Assembly: GCF_000526795.1 (NCBI RefSeq) | Contig: NZ_JAGT01000001.1 | Location: 3,268,501 to 3,332,500, forward strand | Direction of reading: 5' to 3' | Origin: Ruminococcus flavefaciens AE3010 | GTDB lineage: Bacteria > Bacillota > Clostridia > Oscillospirales > Ruminococcaceae | DNA length: 64,000 nucleotides | Shown: positions 15,728 to 24,270 of the stretch, one piece after another | Position numbering within the stretch: the stretch's first letter is position 1 | Layout of the letters: every line of letters starts with the position of its first letter | Program-made: the position numbers and the translations under genes | Notes under the pieces: generated by a model | Told to the model about the DNA's origin: nothing | Database searches by the model: none | The model's input: only the letters and a program-made list of their open reading frames with translations

Positions 15728-16182
15728 AATTGCTCCATAAGGTAATTGAGAAGTCCCTTGCAGCCCTCCTCAATGTCGGCGTAGGCTTTGCCAAAATCAC
15801 GGCTGTACCACGGGTCGGAAACGTCGTCGCCCCGACCTGCAAAGGTGAGGAGCTTGTATATCTTCCCGTCCTTGTCGCTGCCGAAAATGCGGTTCATATT
15901 GCGGATATTGGCAGTGTCCGTTCCGATGAAATAGTCGTACTTTTCGTAATCGGACTTCCTCAGCTGGACAGCAGTCTTGCCGCTACAGCCGATACCGTGC
16001 TTTGCAAGCTCGGAGCGTGCAGGCGGATACACGGGATTGCCCAGCTCCTCCGTGCTGGTGGCGCTGGAAGCAATGTAAAACTCGTCGGCATAGCCTGCGT
16101 CTGATACCAGCTTTTTCATTACAAATTCAGCCATTGGCGAGCGGCAGATATTGCCGTGGCAAACAAACATAACTTTTATCAT
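15724..16182 (-). CDS. Low-molecular-weight protein-tyrosine phosphatase
   Basis: A 152-residue phosphatase with the C-x5-R signature near the N-terminus (CHGNICRS, residues 8-15) and the general acid in DPWYSRDFG near residue 122. Members reverse tyrosine phosphorylation, often of bacterial tyrosine kinases of capsule systems, though no such kinase is adjacent here. It is the first gene of a coupled two-gene unit with the YfiH-type enzyme. Confidence 0.9.
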   Translation of the reverse strand: MIKVMFVCHGNICRSPMAEFVMKKLVSDAGYADEFYIASSATSTEELGNPVYPPARSELAKHGIGCSGKTAVQLRKSDYEKYDYFIGTDTANIRNMNRIFGSDKDGKIYKLLTFAGRGDDVSDPWYSRDFGKAYADIEEGCKGLLNYLMEQL

Positions 16183-16253
16183 ACGTTTTTTTCCTCTCTG
16201 ATTTGCTCAGTATTGCCGTATTTTGCGCGGTAAATCGCGGCTTATTTTTCCTA

Positions 16254-16364
16254 CTGCCAATTTGGCAGAACGGGGCGAAAACTACAAAACGCGGCAAGTT
16301 TTAGCAAATTGCGGACATCGTTAGTAGTAAAAATGGTAGTAAACACAGGGTGTTTTACTACTAA
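16254..16364. repeat. Two inverted repeats between phosphatase and cupin genes
   Basis: Within a 220-bp gene-free stretch there is a 15-base palindrome (CTGCCAA-T-TTGGCAG, 16254-16268). There is also a 12-bp inverted repeat (TTAGTAGTAAAA at 16321-16332 with TTTTACTACTAA at 16353-16364). The first could be an operator for the phosphatase gene. The second could be a folded 3' end for the cupin mRNA, but it lacks a T tract. Confidence 0.4.
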
Positions 16365-16402
16365 GGATTTCGAGCCGATTTCTATACATAAAATCAGTTA
16401 AT

Positions 16403-16741
16403 TTAAATTATTCTCTTTCCTCCAAAGGCGTGAATAGTACGCGTTCCCTTAGTAACCCGACCGTGATGCGGAGTACCTTTCGGAATCAATAATTCATCGC
16501 CTGAATGAAGAATATGCTCTTCGTCATTAAATATCTCTACATATTCACCTGACACACAGAACACATATTCATCAAATTCATGTATGTTTTCTTTGGATTC
16601 TCTATCTGAATAATAAGTCCAGAAGCAAATCTGACTGCCATCTTTTCCTTCATAATAATATCCGTCAATATCAGGTGTGTTTTGCTGACTACTATCAATA
16701 TGGTTCAATTGGTTTTTCATAAATAGCGGAAAGTCTTTCAT
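16403..16741 (-). CDS. Small cupin-domain protein
   Basis: A 112-residue single-domain cupin. The barrel is seen in FDEYVFCVSGEYVEIF, HSGDELLIPKGTPHHG and the final strand HAFGGKRI. The metal-ligand pattern is partial: the E of FDEY and the HH of TPHHG are present. The ribosome-binding site AGGAGG is six bases from the ATG. The gene is alone and more AT-rich than its neighbours, so recent acquisition is possible. The ligand is unknown. Confidence 0.75.
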   Translation of the reverse strand: MKDFPLFMKNQLNHIDSSQQNTPDIDGYYYEGKDGSQICFWTYYSDRESKENIHEFDEYVFCVSGEYVEIFNDEEHILHSGDELLIPKGTPHHGRVTKGTRTIHAFGGKRII

Positions 16742-16970
16742 AAAACGCCTCCTGAAGAATCATATCTCGCTCATTTTCGTGTCTTTTTATTATACCATAA
16801 TCCTTCCAATTCATCAAGTCAGAACGGGCTAAAAACAGCTTGCAATAAAGTTGAAAGGAAAAACGGTGCGTGGTATAATAAAAACAAAGAAAATTTTCTG
16901 ATATTCTAAGACATTTGCTTATAAAAACTCGTCTAATAAGTGAAAGGCAATTATTAATAGTGTCTCGTAC

Positions 16971-17042
16971 ATACGCAAGCTTAAAGTTTGCTGCGTGCGT
17001 ATCGGCAGATAGCAAACGCTAAAGAATTTTGACGTTTGCTAT
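16971..17042 (+). promoter_or_regulatory. Two adjacent hairpins before the sigma-factor gene
   Basis: ATACGCA (16971-16977) pairs with TGCGTAT (16996-17002), and ATAGCAAACG (17009-17018) pairs with CGTTTGCTAT (17033-17042). The second hairpin ends 11 bases before the ribosome-binding site of the sigma gene. They may act as operators or as a leader structure. No T tract follows. Confidence 0.4.
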
Positions 17043-17067
17043 AGTCTTTCCGGAAAGGAGCCGTTCA

Positions 17068-17625
17068 ATGGATAATGGTGCAAGTAGCTACAGCCGTTAT
17101 CTTGCCGGAGATGATTCAGCGCTGGGAGACATTGTCCGTGAATACAAGGACGGTCTCACCATCTATCTGAATAGTTTTACCAATAATATACATGATGCCG
17201 AGGAGCTCATGGAGGAGACCTTTTTCAAGCTGGCTTACAAAAAGCCGAAATACTCCGGGAAAAGCTCCTTTAAGACATGGGTGTACTCAATAGGAAGGAA
17301 TCTTGCTATAGACTATCTAAGGCGCATGAAGAAAAAAGGAGATACCTCCCTTGACGAGTGCTCAGAGCTCGCTTCGGGGCAGGATATCGAGGAAAACTAT
17401 ATTAAAGAGGAACAGAAGCTGATGATACACAGGGCGCTGAAAAAACTGCGGAGCCAGTACAGTCAGGCGATATGCCTTACATATATCGAGGGCTTCAGCA
17501 ATTCGGAAGCAGCGTCTATAATGCATAAGAGCAGCCGGCAGATGACAAATTTACTATATCAGGCAAAAAAAGCTCTCCGTGATGAGCTGGAAAAGGAGGG
17601 GATAGAGTATGCGGGAATGGGATGA
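17068..17625 (+). CDS. ECF-type RNA polymerase sigma factor
   Basis: A 185-residue sigma-70 family protein with only regions 2 and 4. Region 2 contains DAEELMEETFFKLA and FKTWVYSIGRNLAIDYLRR (residues about 48-90). Region 4 contains ICLTYIEGFSNSEAASIM (about residues 140-160). Such factors direct RNA polymerase to a small surface-stress or nutrient-sensing regulon and are held by a membrane anti-sigma protein. The next gene overlaps by 17 bases and looks like that partner. ATG 17068 is 7 bases after AAAGGAG. Confidence 0.9.
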   Translation: MDNGASSYSRYLAGDDSALGDIVREYKDGLTIYLNSFTNNIHDAEELMEETFFKLAYKKPKYSGKSSFKTWVYSIGRNLAIDYLRRMKKKGDTSLDECSELASGQDIEENYIKEEQKLMIHRALKKLRSQYSQAICLTYIEGFSNSEAASIMHKSSRQMTNLLYQAKKALRDELEKEGIEYAGMG

Positions 17626-18010
17626 GATCACTCGTGATCTGCTCAGACGAAGAGATGAGAAGATCGCTCTGAAAAAAGCAAAGATGCGCATTGTAAAAAG
17701 GACAGCGCTTTCTGCTGTGTGCCTTTGTGCTGCGGTCACAGCAGGCATAGGCGCATGGAAATTTGCTCCCGAACGTTCAAAGCCGACAAATGAGTTCGAT
17801 GAACCCACATCAGTCAGCAGCGAACAGCTTGAAGTCACCTCAGCTCCCACAGTCAGCAGTATAGCTGCGGGCACACAGCCAAGCAGTGATACCGTCACGG
17901 CTGTTTCTGCGAAAAAAAACAACATCTCCCCTAAGTACTCAGACCACAGTTTCTGTTTCTGCACAGCAGACGACTTGGGCGGGCACCTCAGCTTTCACAC
18001 AAAAGCCTGA
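17609..18010 (+). CDS. Anti-sigma-like membrane protein, 3' end out of frame
   Basis: A 133-residue reading frame with a charged cytoplasmic N-terminus (residues 1-30), one transmembrane segment (about 31-50) and a Ser/Thr-rich outer part. This layout fits a small anti-sigma factor for the upstream ECF sigma gene. After AVSAKK at an A8 run (17912-17919) the frame changes character and ends in CFCTADDLGGHLSF. The +1 frame continues the Ser/Thr-rich style (QTTVSVSAQQTT) without a stop into the next gene. With seven A residues instead of eight, the two genes would make one protein. Sequencing error, phase variation, transcript slippage and real mutation are all open. Confidence 0.6.
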   Translation: MREWDEITRDLLRRRDEKIALKKAKMRIVKRTALSAVCLCAAVTAGIGAWKFAPERSKPTNEFDEPTSVSSEQLEVTSAPTVSSIAAGTQPSSDTVTAVSAKKNNISPKYSDHSFCFCTADDLGGHLSFHTKA

Positions 18011-18080
18011 TAAGATCGTTACAACTGATATTGATGTGGACCACGATGAACCGAATGCTTTTTATGAAAGGAACATTACT

Positions 18081-19910
18081 ATGAGGAAGTTTTTAATTGC
18101 TTTGGCAGCGTCTTCAACAATGGCAAATCCTATAATTGCAAATGCTTCGCCTATAGTTCGCTTTGATGCGAAAGAGGATTATATGTATTCCAATTTAAAT
18201 CATTACTCCCAGATCGAATCTGGCGAGCTTGATCCCGACTTTAACGGCGACGGAAAATTCGATATATTTGATGCCCGTGACGCATATGCTGCAGTAAGTC
18301 CTGAGATGGACACCATATACAATTATTATCTGCTCAATAACGGTATCATTCCCGAGGATTTCGATGCTTATAAGTATAAGGACGAGAACGGCAGGGTATC
18401 AGATGAATCATGGCGCTTTATTGATTGGTGCGCAAGTAAGCCGCAGCCGAATTTAAAATACGATTATGCCGTAAAATATGACCGCGAGAATAACATCAGC
18501 CTCGACTTCAATGAGGACGGCGTTGTGGATTACAAGGACTGCCTTGATTACTGGGTATTCGATGAATATCTGGTAGGTTATGTTGTATGGAACCTTGACT
18601 TTGACATAAGAGATGAATTCGCTGAGAAATACGGCGTTGATCCACAGAACAGAGGCTGGGCGATAGAACACAGACTTGATTCCATACTTGGAACGGTGTC
18701 CGAGGATATTGGCTTCTGCATGTCTTCCGATATGTTCTATCAGGATTTCCCCATGAAGGAGTCCACACTGAAAAACTGCGCTCAGTATTTCAGAGAGCAC
18801 AGATACATCGGTCATGATTTCGACGCAGGCTCAGTCATTGTCACCAAGGAGATCATAAACAACTATGATTTCACCGAGGAATGGCTCGATCCCGATAAAT
18901 GCTATGAGTACCTCATCTCAAATGCCGATGAAAAATATCTTGATGATATACGCTTCAGAGAGTGCGTGGCTTGTATTTCGGGACATGATGAAACCTTTAC
19001 CAATTCAAAGGGTGAGTTCTTCTCAAGAGAGAAGTATGAGTATGACTATATGGGCGAGGCAAGAGTTGACGCTATCGAAGCAGGTCTTGTAAAGTATGAG
19101 GACTACTGCGATATACTCAGCTGGCACAGCAATAACCAGAATTATATGGCAGCTACCTATCCCGATTACGAAAAGGCTGTTCAGGAGGGCAGGATCTCTG
19201 CACCTGATATGAACGATGACGGCAAGCTCGATGACATGGATATGGAGATTCTTTCAGCCTGCTACAGGGTCATCACTGTCAAGGAGTACAATATAGACCA
19301 GATCGTAAATGTTGTAAAGAGATGGTATGATCCGATGATGTTCTCCAGAGCAAATAACGGCAGATACAATGAGAACATGAACAGACCCGACTGGAAGCCC
19401 GACGGAAACGCCATCTATGCCCTTGACTGCAACGAAAACGGCATTGCCTGCGATGATTATGATGTTCTGTTTGCGGGAATATACATCTCCAAGTACGGCA
19501 GCGTTGATTTTGACCTGTACAATGAATTCTTTGCATCAGAGCTTTACACTCAGTTCGAGAACAGAGACTGGAGATATTACGACCGTGATTCGGGCTTCTT
19601 CCGCGATATGCCATACGGAGTATACTACGATTACATAGTATCACTGGGCGATCTTCTGTTTGATATGGATAAGGCTAATAATCAGGAGCCGAAGGCTCCG
19701 AAAGCAGCTCCCTACAGAACAGGCGACGCTACAGCTGACGGTGAAGTGAATATGGGCGACGTAGTCCTGATAATGCAGTCCCTCTGCAATCCAAATAAGT
19801 ACGGTCTGTCCATAAGAGGCGAATTCAATGCTGACGTAAACAATACCAATGACGGCATTACCAATATGGACGCTCTGACAGTTCAGAAAAGGCTTCTGAA
19901 CCTATGCTGA
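18081..19910 (+). CDS. Secreted protein with EF-hand-like loops and C-terminal dockerin
   Basis: If translated from ATG 18081 (8 bases after AAAGGA) this is a 609-residue protein starting with a signal peptide (RKFLIALAASS...IIANAS). Calcium-loop motifs recur along its length: DFNGDGKFDIFD, DFNEDGVVDYKD, DMNDDGKLDDMD and DCNENGIACDD. A recognisable type I dockerin closes it (GDATADGEVNMGDVVLIMQ, then ADVNNTNDGITNMDAL). Dockerins bind cohesins of cellulosome scaffolds. The spread of dockerin-like loops through the whole chain is unusual. No catalytic domain is recognised. It may instead be the outer part of the anti-sigma protein upstream, out of frame by one base. Confidence 0.72.
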   Translation: MRKFLIALAASSTMANPIIANASPIVRFDAKEDYMYSNLNHYSQIESGELDPDFNGDGKFDIFDARDAYAAVSPEMDTIYNYYLLNNGIIPEDFDAYKYKDENGRVSDESWRFIDWCASKPQPNLKYDYAVKYDRENNISLDFNEDGVVDYKDCLDYWVFDEYLVGYVVWNLDFDIRDEFAEKYGVDPQNRGWAIEHRLDSILGTVSEDIGFCMSSDMFYQDFPMKESTLKNCAQYFREHRYIGHDFDAGSVIVTKEIINNYDFTEEWLDPDKCYEYLISNADEKYLDDIRFRECVACISGHDETFTNSKGEFFSREKYEYDYMGEARVDAIEAGLVKYEDYCDILSWHSNNQNYMAATYPDYEKAVQEGRISAPDMNDDGKLDDMDMEILSACYRVITVKEYNIDQIVNVVKRWYDPMMFSRANNGRYNENMNRPDWKPDGNAIYALDCNENGIACDDYDVLFAGIYISKYGSVDFDLYNEFFASELYTQFENRDWRYYDRDSGFFRDMPYGVYYDYIVSLGDLLFDMDKANNQEPKAPKAAPYRTGDATADGEVNMGDVVLIMQSLCNPNKYGLSIRGEFNADVNNTNDGITNMDALTVQKRLLNLC

Positions 19911-19924
19911 CCGAATTTTATAAT

Positions 19925-19959
19925 AAAAGGGCAATAAGACTTGCCTTATTGCCCTTTTT
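19925..19959 (+). terminator. Intrinsic terminator after the dockerin gene
   Basis: AAAAGGGCAATAAG pairs with CTTATTGCCCTTTT across a 6-base loop and ends in a T run. Confidence 0.9.
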
Positions 19960-20009
19960 CTGCTGCACGACTTTTTTTCATGATATGAATTTTGTTAATA
20001 CTTAGTATA

Positions 20010-20038
20010 TTGACAAAAGCGTTTCCTTGGTATATAAT
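20010..20038 (+). promoter_or_regulatory. Consensus sigma-A promoter
   Basis: TTGACA (20010-20015), 17 bp, TATAAT (20033-20038). Both boxes are perfect. It drives the His/Gly-rich gene at 20071 and predicts strong constitutive expression. Confidence 0.88.
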
Positions 20039-20070
20039 ATCAATAATATTTTGATATATGGGGGGATAAT

Positions 20071-21180
20071 ATGCCGCATTCATCTGGGGGAGGCTCCCAC
20101 GGAGGGGGTTCACACGGAGGTCACGGAGGCCATGGAGGTCATGGAGGTGCAAGCGGTCCGAGGATAAGCAGGTCGCACTTTGCAGGCGCAAGACGTTTTT
20201 CCTACCACAACAGACACGGTCAGCAGCGCTACTTCTATGCCGACAATAAATTTGATCCCAAGTTCAAGCCGCTGAGACTGCTGTTAGCGGTCGTGTACCT
20301 GCCGTTCCTGTTCTTTGCCTTTATGATGCTGAAGGATGCTCTGCATATACTTCCGAAGAATTACGACCACAGCATTATCATTGAAGACGAAGCGGGGGTC
20401 ATAAACAACAGGGACACGCTCTATAAGGAGCTGAAGCTTTTTATGGACAAGACAGGTATAGCTCCCTCGGTAGTAACGGTACATAACGAGACATGGAGCG
20501 ATAATTATTATGATCTTGAGCGCTATGCCTATGACAGGTATCTTCAGGAATTCAGTGACGAGATGCACTGGCTGATAGTTTATTCGGAGCCTGCCGAGCC
20601 TGATCCGATCTTCAACGACTGGTACTGGGAGGGAATGCAGGGGGATTATACCGATCCTGTTCTGACTACTGAAAATACAAGCAGGTTCAATTCAAAACTG
20701 CAGTCCCTACTGTGTGAAGGCAATAACTTTGGAATTTCCGCAGAGATGGCTTTTCGGGATCTTACCGATAATTTTTCACGTTCGATAAACGTGGAGGATC
20801 TTTTCACTGCCATCTTCATCCTTGGTTTTATCAGCTTCCACGCATATTTCACGCTGGGACTTAACCTGATAAAATACAGAAATGCAGTCCCTGCGCCCGA
20901 AACTTCCGGCACACAGACTTATTCGGGCACAGCTCCTGCGAACCAGCCTATCGCATACGACTACGGAAAAAGCAGCTATTCTCAGCCTTACAGTCAGACT
21001 CCGACCAAACGCATGGATAAAAACGATATGGAGGACCTGTTTAAAACTGCAAAGCAAATGGAGCAGAAAGGCTCATTCAATGAAAAGATCGAATGTCCAT
21101 ACTGCGGCATCACATACTCGTCCAAGTTCACGCGATGTCCAAGCTGCAATGCGCGGAGAAGCATGGATACATTGCGATAG
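20071..21180 (+). CDS. His/Gly-rich TPM-like membrane protein with zinc ribbon (paralogue 1)
   Basis: A 369-residue protein. Residues 1-30 are almost only His, Gly and Ser, a likely metal-binding tail. A transmembrane segment follows (about residues 70-90), then a soluble domain (residues about 100-235) that resembles the TPM fold: DEAGVINNRDTLYKELK and KTGIAPSVVTVHN at its start. A second transmembrane segment lies near 255-275, then a Pro/Ser/Tyr-rich linker, and a C-terminal zinc ribbon CPYCG/CPSCN. It has a close relative at 61961-63040. The TPM identification comes from the start of the domain and is moderate. Confidence 0.65.
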   Translation: MPHSSGGGSHGGGSHGGHGGHGGHGGASGPRISRSHFAGARRFSYHNRHGQQRYFYADNKFDPKFKPLRLLLAVVYLPFLFFAFMMLKDALHILPKNYDHSIIIEDEAGVINNRDTLYKELKLFMDKTGIAPSVVTVHNETWSDNYYDLERYAYDRYLQEFSDEMHWLIVYSEPAEPDPIFNDWYWEGMQGDYTDPVLTTENTSRFNSKLQSLLCEGNNFGISAEMAFRDLTDNFSRSINVEDLFTAIFILGFISFHAYFTLGLNLIKYRNAVPAPETSGTQTYSGTAPANQPIAYDYGKSSYSQPYSQTPTKRMDKNDMEDLFKTAKQMEQKGSFNEKIECPYCGITYSSKFTRCPSCNARRSMDTLR

Positions 21181-21238
21181 TCCGCTGACGGCGCTGTATG
21201 CTCTGCGTTTTTGGCAAAAAGTCAATACATAAATAAAA

Positions 21239-21269
21239 GATGTAGGAGCAAACGCTTCTACATCTTTTT
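21239..21269 (+). terminator. Intrinsic terminator
   Basis: An 11-bp stem (GATGTAGGAGC with GCTTCTACATC, one G-T pair), an AAAC loop and five T residues. Confidence 0.9.
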
Positions 21270-21718
21270 CTTATAGTCAGAATACTGAACGGCAATACGG
21301 TTTTCGGGGTGAGTGTCAAATGTGTAAAGGAATAAGATGAACAGCCATTCAAGGGGCTTCATTATACCAAACGAAATATTATTTGTCAATATAAAATTAT
21401 CGAAAAATCAATAATTTATTTCTGTAATACAGAAATGCGGTTCGCGCATTGACAAGGTGGCTGCCGAAAAGACAAAGCCGGTCATGGGAGCATATTATAC
21501 ATTATTTTTATAGGAGAAATCTTATTTCAAACTGTATATAATGTGCTTCTTCTCAATAGCAAATATATACAATTGGTAATGCGAATAATTGTTCAAGACT
21601 ACAAAATCAGGCTATTTTGGTACGATGTTTATAAATTGTACATCAAATTTGTTGAATTTTGTGGTATTATATAACCAAGAAGTAATAGGCTCATTATTTC
21701 ATAAAGGCGGTGACAAGT
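21270..21718. other. Gene-free stretch with one long palindrome
   Basis: About 450 bp with no supportable gene. A 19-base palindrome (ATTTCTGTA-A-TACAGAAAT, 21418-21436) could be an operator. The final 120 bp are AT-rich and probably hold the promoter of the pseudopilin gene, but no convincing -35/-10 pair could be fixed. Confidence 0.4.
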
Positions 21719-22432
21719 ATGATGAGAAAAAAAGGCTTTACCCTGATAGAACTGATAGTAGTTCTTGCAATAATCGGAATACTTGGAGCTATGCTGCTGC
21801 CTTCCGCATATGGTTATATAAACCTTGCAAGGAAAAAGGCTACAGTCGCAAATGCAAGAACTATATATATGTCAGCAATGCTTGCACTTGAAGACGAAGA
21901 TGCTTTTGAGTCGTTTTATACTCCTCAGAGCACATGGACAGCTTATGAATCAACTTCTGACGGCTGTGTTCTGAACACTACTACCGAATACAACGGCGTA
22001 TCAAGTACCTATTCCGAAAAAATAACAAACCTGAAGCGCCCTCTTGCTCAGGAAGGCAATTATCGTTTCACTGTAGTTGCACGAGTTGACGGTCATAACC
22101 ACGAGACAGGAAGCAACTGGAGCAATCCAAGAGATATTACTCATGTTTTCGTAACATGGAACTACTCAGACAAGAGATATGAGAGATTCGTAAAGGAAAT
22201 GTGTGCTGACCTTGATATGAAACTTGGAGTGCAGAAAGGCAATGATTTCCAGGTGAAAATGCCTTACACCAAGCGCGAGGACGGCGGAAGCCTGCCGCTG
22301 GTACGCTGGCTCATATGTTATCGTCTTGATGATCCGTCTCAGGTAGAGATATGGGCAGGGGACGGTTATAAGGCTGAAAACGGCCCTGCATACCGTGTTT
22401 ACCCCAATCCTGCACCTAATTATACATCATGA
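21719..22432 (+). CDS. Type IV pilin-like pseudopilin
   Basis: A 237-residue protein with a short basic leader and a perfect class III signal (GFTLIELIVVLAIIGILG), which a prepilin peptidase cuts after the glycine and N-methylates. The hydrophobic helix is followed by a soluble domain with no known fold that I recognise. ATG 21719 lies 8 bases after AAGGCGG. No other pilus or type II secretion gene lies within the window, so the assembly machinery must be elsewhere. The soluble part (WNYSDKRYERFVKEM, KMPYTKREDGG) may carry an adhesive function. Confidence 0.82.
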   Translation: MMRKKGFTLIELIVVLAIIGILGAMLLPSAYGYINLARKKATVANARTIYMSAMLALEDEDAFESFYTPQSTWTAYESTSDGCVLNTTTEYNGVSSTYSEKITNLKRPLAQEGNYRFTVVARVDGHNHETGSNWSNPRDITHVFVTWNYSDKRYERFVKEMCADLDMKLGVQKGNDFQVKMPYTKREDGGSLPLVRWLICYRLDDPSQVEIWAGDGYKAENGPAYRVYPNPAPNYTS

Positions 22433-22589
22433 ATGTAATAAATAAGTGAAAAAACGCAGTGAACACTCCCGAAAAGTCGAGAGCGTTCAGAACATTATGA
22501 GAGTATAGTAACGGGGATACAGAATATACCATGAATTAATAAAAATAATGCTGTTAGAAATTCACCTTAAAACGGGGGAGGAAAGAAGT

Positions 22590-24233
22590 ATGAAAAAAAA
22601 GCAGCTGCTCTCAGCAATATCCGCAGCAGCAATGCTGTTATCCTCTGTGGGCTGTTCATTGCCGGGAAAGAAAAACAAGGGGCAGGAGATACAGAAGTTC
22701 ACAGGCTTTTACTGCGCACGAAAGAGTACAAACCTTGAAGAGGACAACGAGATCAGACAGATCATAGCCGAGAAAACAGGATACATACTTTACGAGGAGT
22801 GGCTCCGGGATCAGGCTGATATCGACAAGATAATCAGCGACATGATGATATCGGGAAAGTATCCTGATTTTATTTCCCCTGACGGGCCCAACTGTCAGCG
22901 CCTTATCAGGCAGAAGGCTTTTATCCCTCTTGACAATTACTGGGACAAGTACCCAAATCTGAAAGCGCTTTATTCAGACGCTCAGTGGGATACCTTACGT
23001 GCTGAGGACGGTCATATTTATTTTATACCGCTGTTTTCAGCTGTCAATCAGCAGGTCACAGGCAACGTCCATGACGGCGAGGCGTTCTGGATACAGGTAA
23101 AGGTCCTCGAGTGGGCAAATTACCCAGAGCTGAAAACTCTTGATGACTACTTTGACCTTATTGAGGATTATATTGCTGCCAATCCTGTTGACGAGAACGG
23201 AGAGCCGTATATAGGCTATGAGATAGAGGCTACAGAGGTCCGTATGTTTGCTCTGGACAATCCGCCCATGTTCCTTGACGGCTATCCCAACGACGGCTGC
23301 TGTTACGTTGATCCCGACACCCTTGAAGCAAAGGACTACAATCTTCTGCCTACAGCAAAGAAGTGGTTCAAGAAGCTGAATGAGGAGTATCACAAGGGCA
23401 TTATAGATCAGGAGTGCTTTGTTATGGACGACGCCGCATACTATGATAAGCTGGCAACAGGCAGAGTTCTTGGCATGGTAGATCAGCACTGGAACTTCGG
23501 AAGCTCGGAGCGTCAGCTGCCCGCAGAGTGTACGTATATCCCCATAGGTATCACTATCGATGAAGATACAGTGGAGCATTACCGTGACAATCCTGCATTC
23601 AACGCTTCAACAGGCGTGGGAGTAAGCGTAAGCTGTTCCGACCCCGACGGCGCAGTGGAGTTCATGAGCAAGCTCATCGAACCCGAGATACTAAATCTCC
23701 GTTTCTGGGGAGTTGAGGGCGTAGACTATTTCATCAATGATGACGGATATTTTGACCAGACCGAGGAGCAGTACAACAACTGGCGCGACGATGACTATTC
23801 CCTCAAGCATAAGTGCATGTACAGCTATATGCCTCATTACGGCGGAATGGCTCCCGACGGAGTCAATGCGTACACAGCCGAAAACCAGCCTAATATATTC
23901 CACGATCATCTGGCACCTTCGATCAAGAAGTGCTTTGACGCTTACGGCAAGCAGACATACAGAGACTTCCTGAATACTCCCGCGGAGAACCCTGCATGGT
24001 ATCCTATGTGGTCATTTGAGGGAGCCGCCACCGATGCAACAGAGTATGGCAAGGTCTCAAAGAAGATCAACGAAATAAAGCTCAACTATATGCCGCTTCT
24101 GGTAATGAGCAATGATTTCGAGAAGTCGTGGGAGGAGTACAATACTGCATACAACGCGGTCGAGCCGCAGATATACTTTGACGCCCTGACAGCCGAGGTG
24201 CGAAGAAGATGCAGCATTATCAACGGCTCATAA
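22590..24233 (+). CDS. ABC-type extracellular solute-binding lipoprotein
   Basis: A 547-residue protein with a lipoprotein signal (lipobox LSSVGC, Cys near residue 21). The body looks like family 1 sugar-binding proteins of ABC importers: an early IIAEKTGY, DFISPDG and ALYSDAQWDTL hinge region, and aromatic residues suited to sugar binding. No transporter permease lies nearby, so it would pair with a permease encoded elsewhere or act as an orphan sensor. The start follows a strong GGGGGAGGAAAG. It ends at a bidirectional terminator. Confidence 0.8.
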   Translation: MKKKQLLSAISAAAMLLSSVGCSLPGKKNKGQEIQKFTGFYCARKSTNLEEDNEIRQIIAEKTGYILYEEWLRDQADIDKIISDMMISGKYPDFISPDGPNCQRLIRQKAFIPLDNYWDKYPNLKALYSDAQWDTLRAEDGHIYFIPLFSAVNQQVTGNVHDGEAFWIQVKVLEWANYPELKTLDDYFDLIEDYIAANPVDENGEPYIGYEIEATEVRMFALDNPPMFLDGYPNDGCCYVDPDTLEAKDYNLLPTAKKWFKKLNEEYHKGIIDQECFVMDDAAYYDKLATGRVLGMVDQHWNFGSSERQLPAECTYIPIGITIDEDTVEHYRDNPAFNASTGVGVSVSCSDPDGAVEFMSKLIEPEILNLRFWGVEGVDYFINDDGYFDQTEEQYNNWRDDDYSLKHKCMYSYMPHYGGMAPDGVNAYTAENQPNIFHDHLAPSIKKCFDAYGKQTYRDFLNTPAENPAWYPMWSFEGAATDATEYGKVSKKINEIKLNYMPLLVMSNDFEKSWEEYNTAYNAVEPQIYFDALTAEVRRRCSIINGS

Positions 24234-24235
24234 TA

Positions 24236-24263
24236 AAAATCCGCTCATACGAGCGGATTTTTT
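24236..24263. terminator. Bidirectional terminator between convergent genes
   Basis: AAAATCCGCTC pairs with GAGCGGATTTT around ATAC, with T runs on both strands. Confidence 0.9.
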
Positions 24264-24270
24264 AATGTAT

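Noticed and set aside
16695..17015. Minus-strand 106-codon ORF overlapping the cupin start
   Set aside because: Its end overlaps the cupin gene in another frame and its start overlaps the sigma leader hairpins. Composition is that of non-coding AT-rich DNA.
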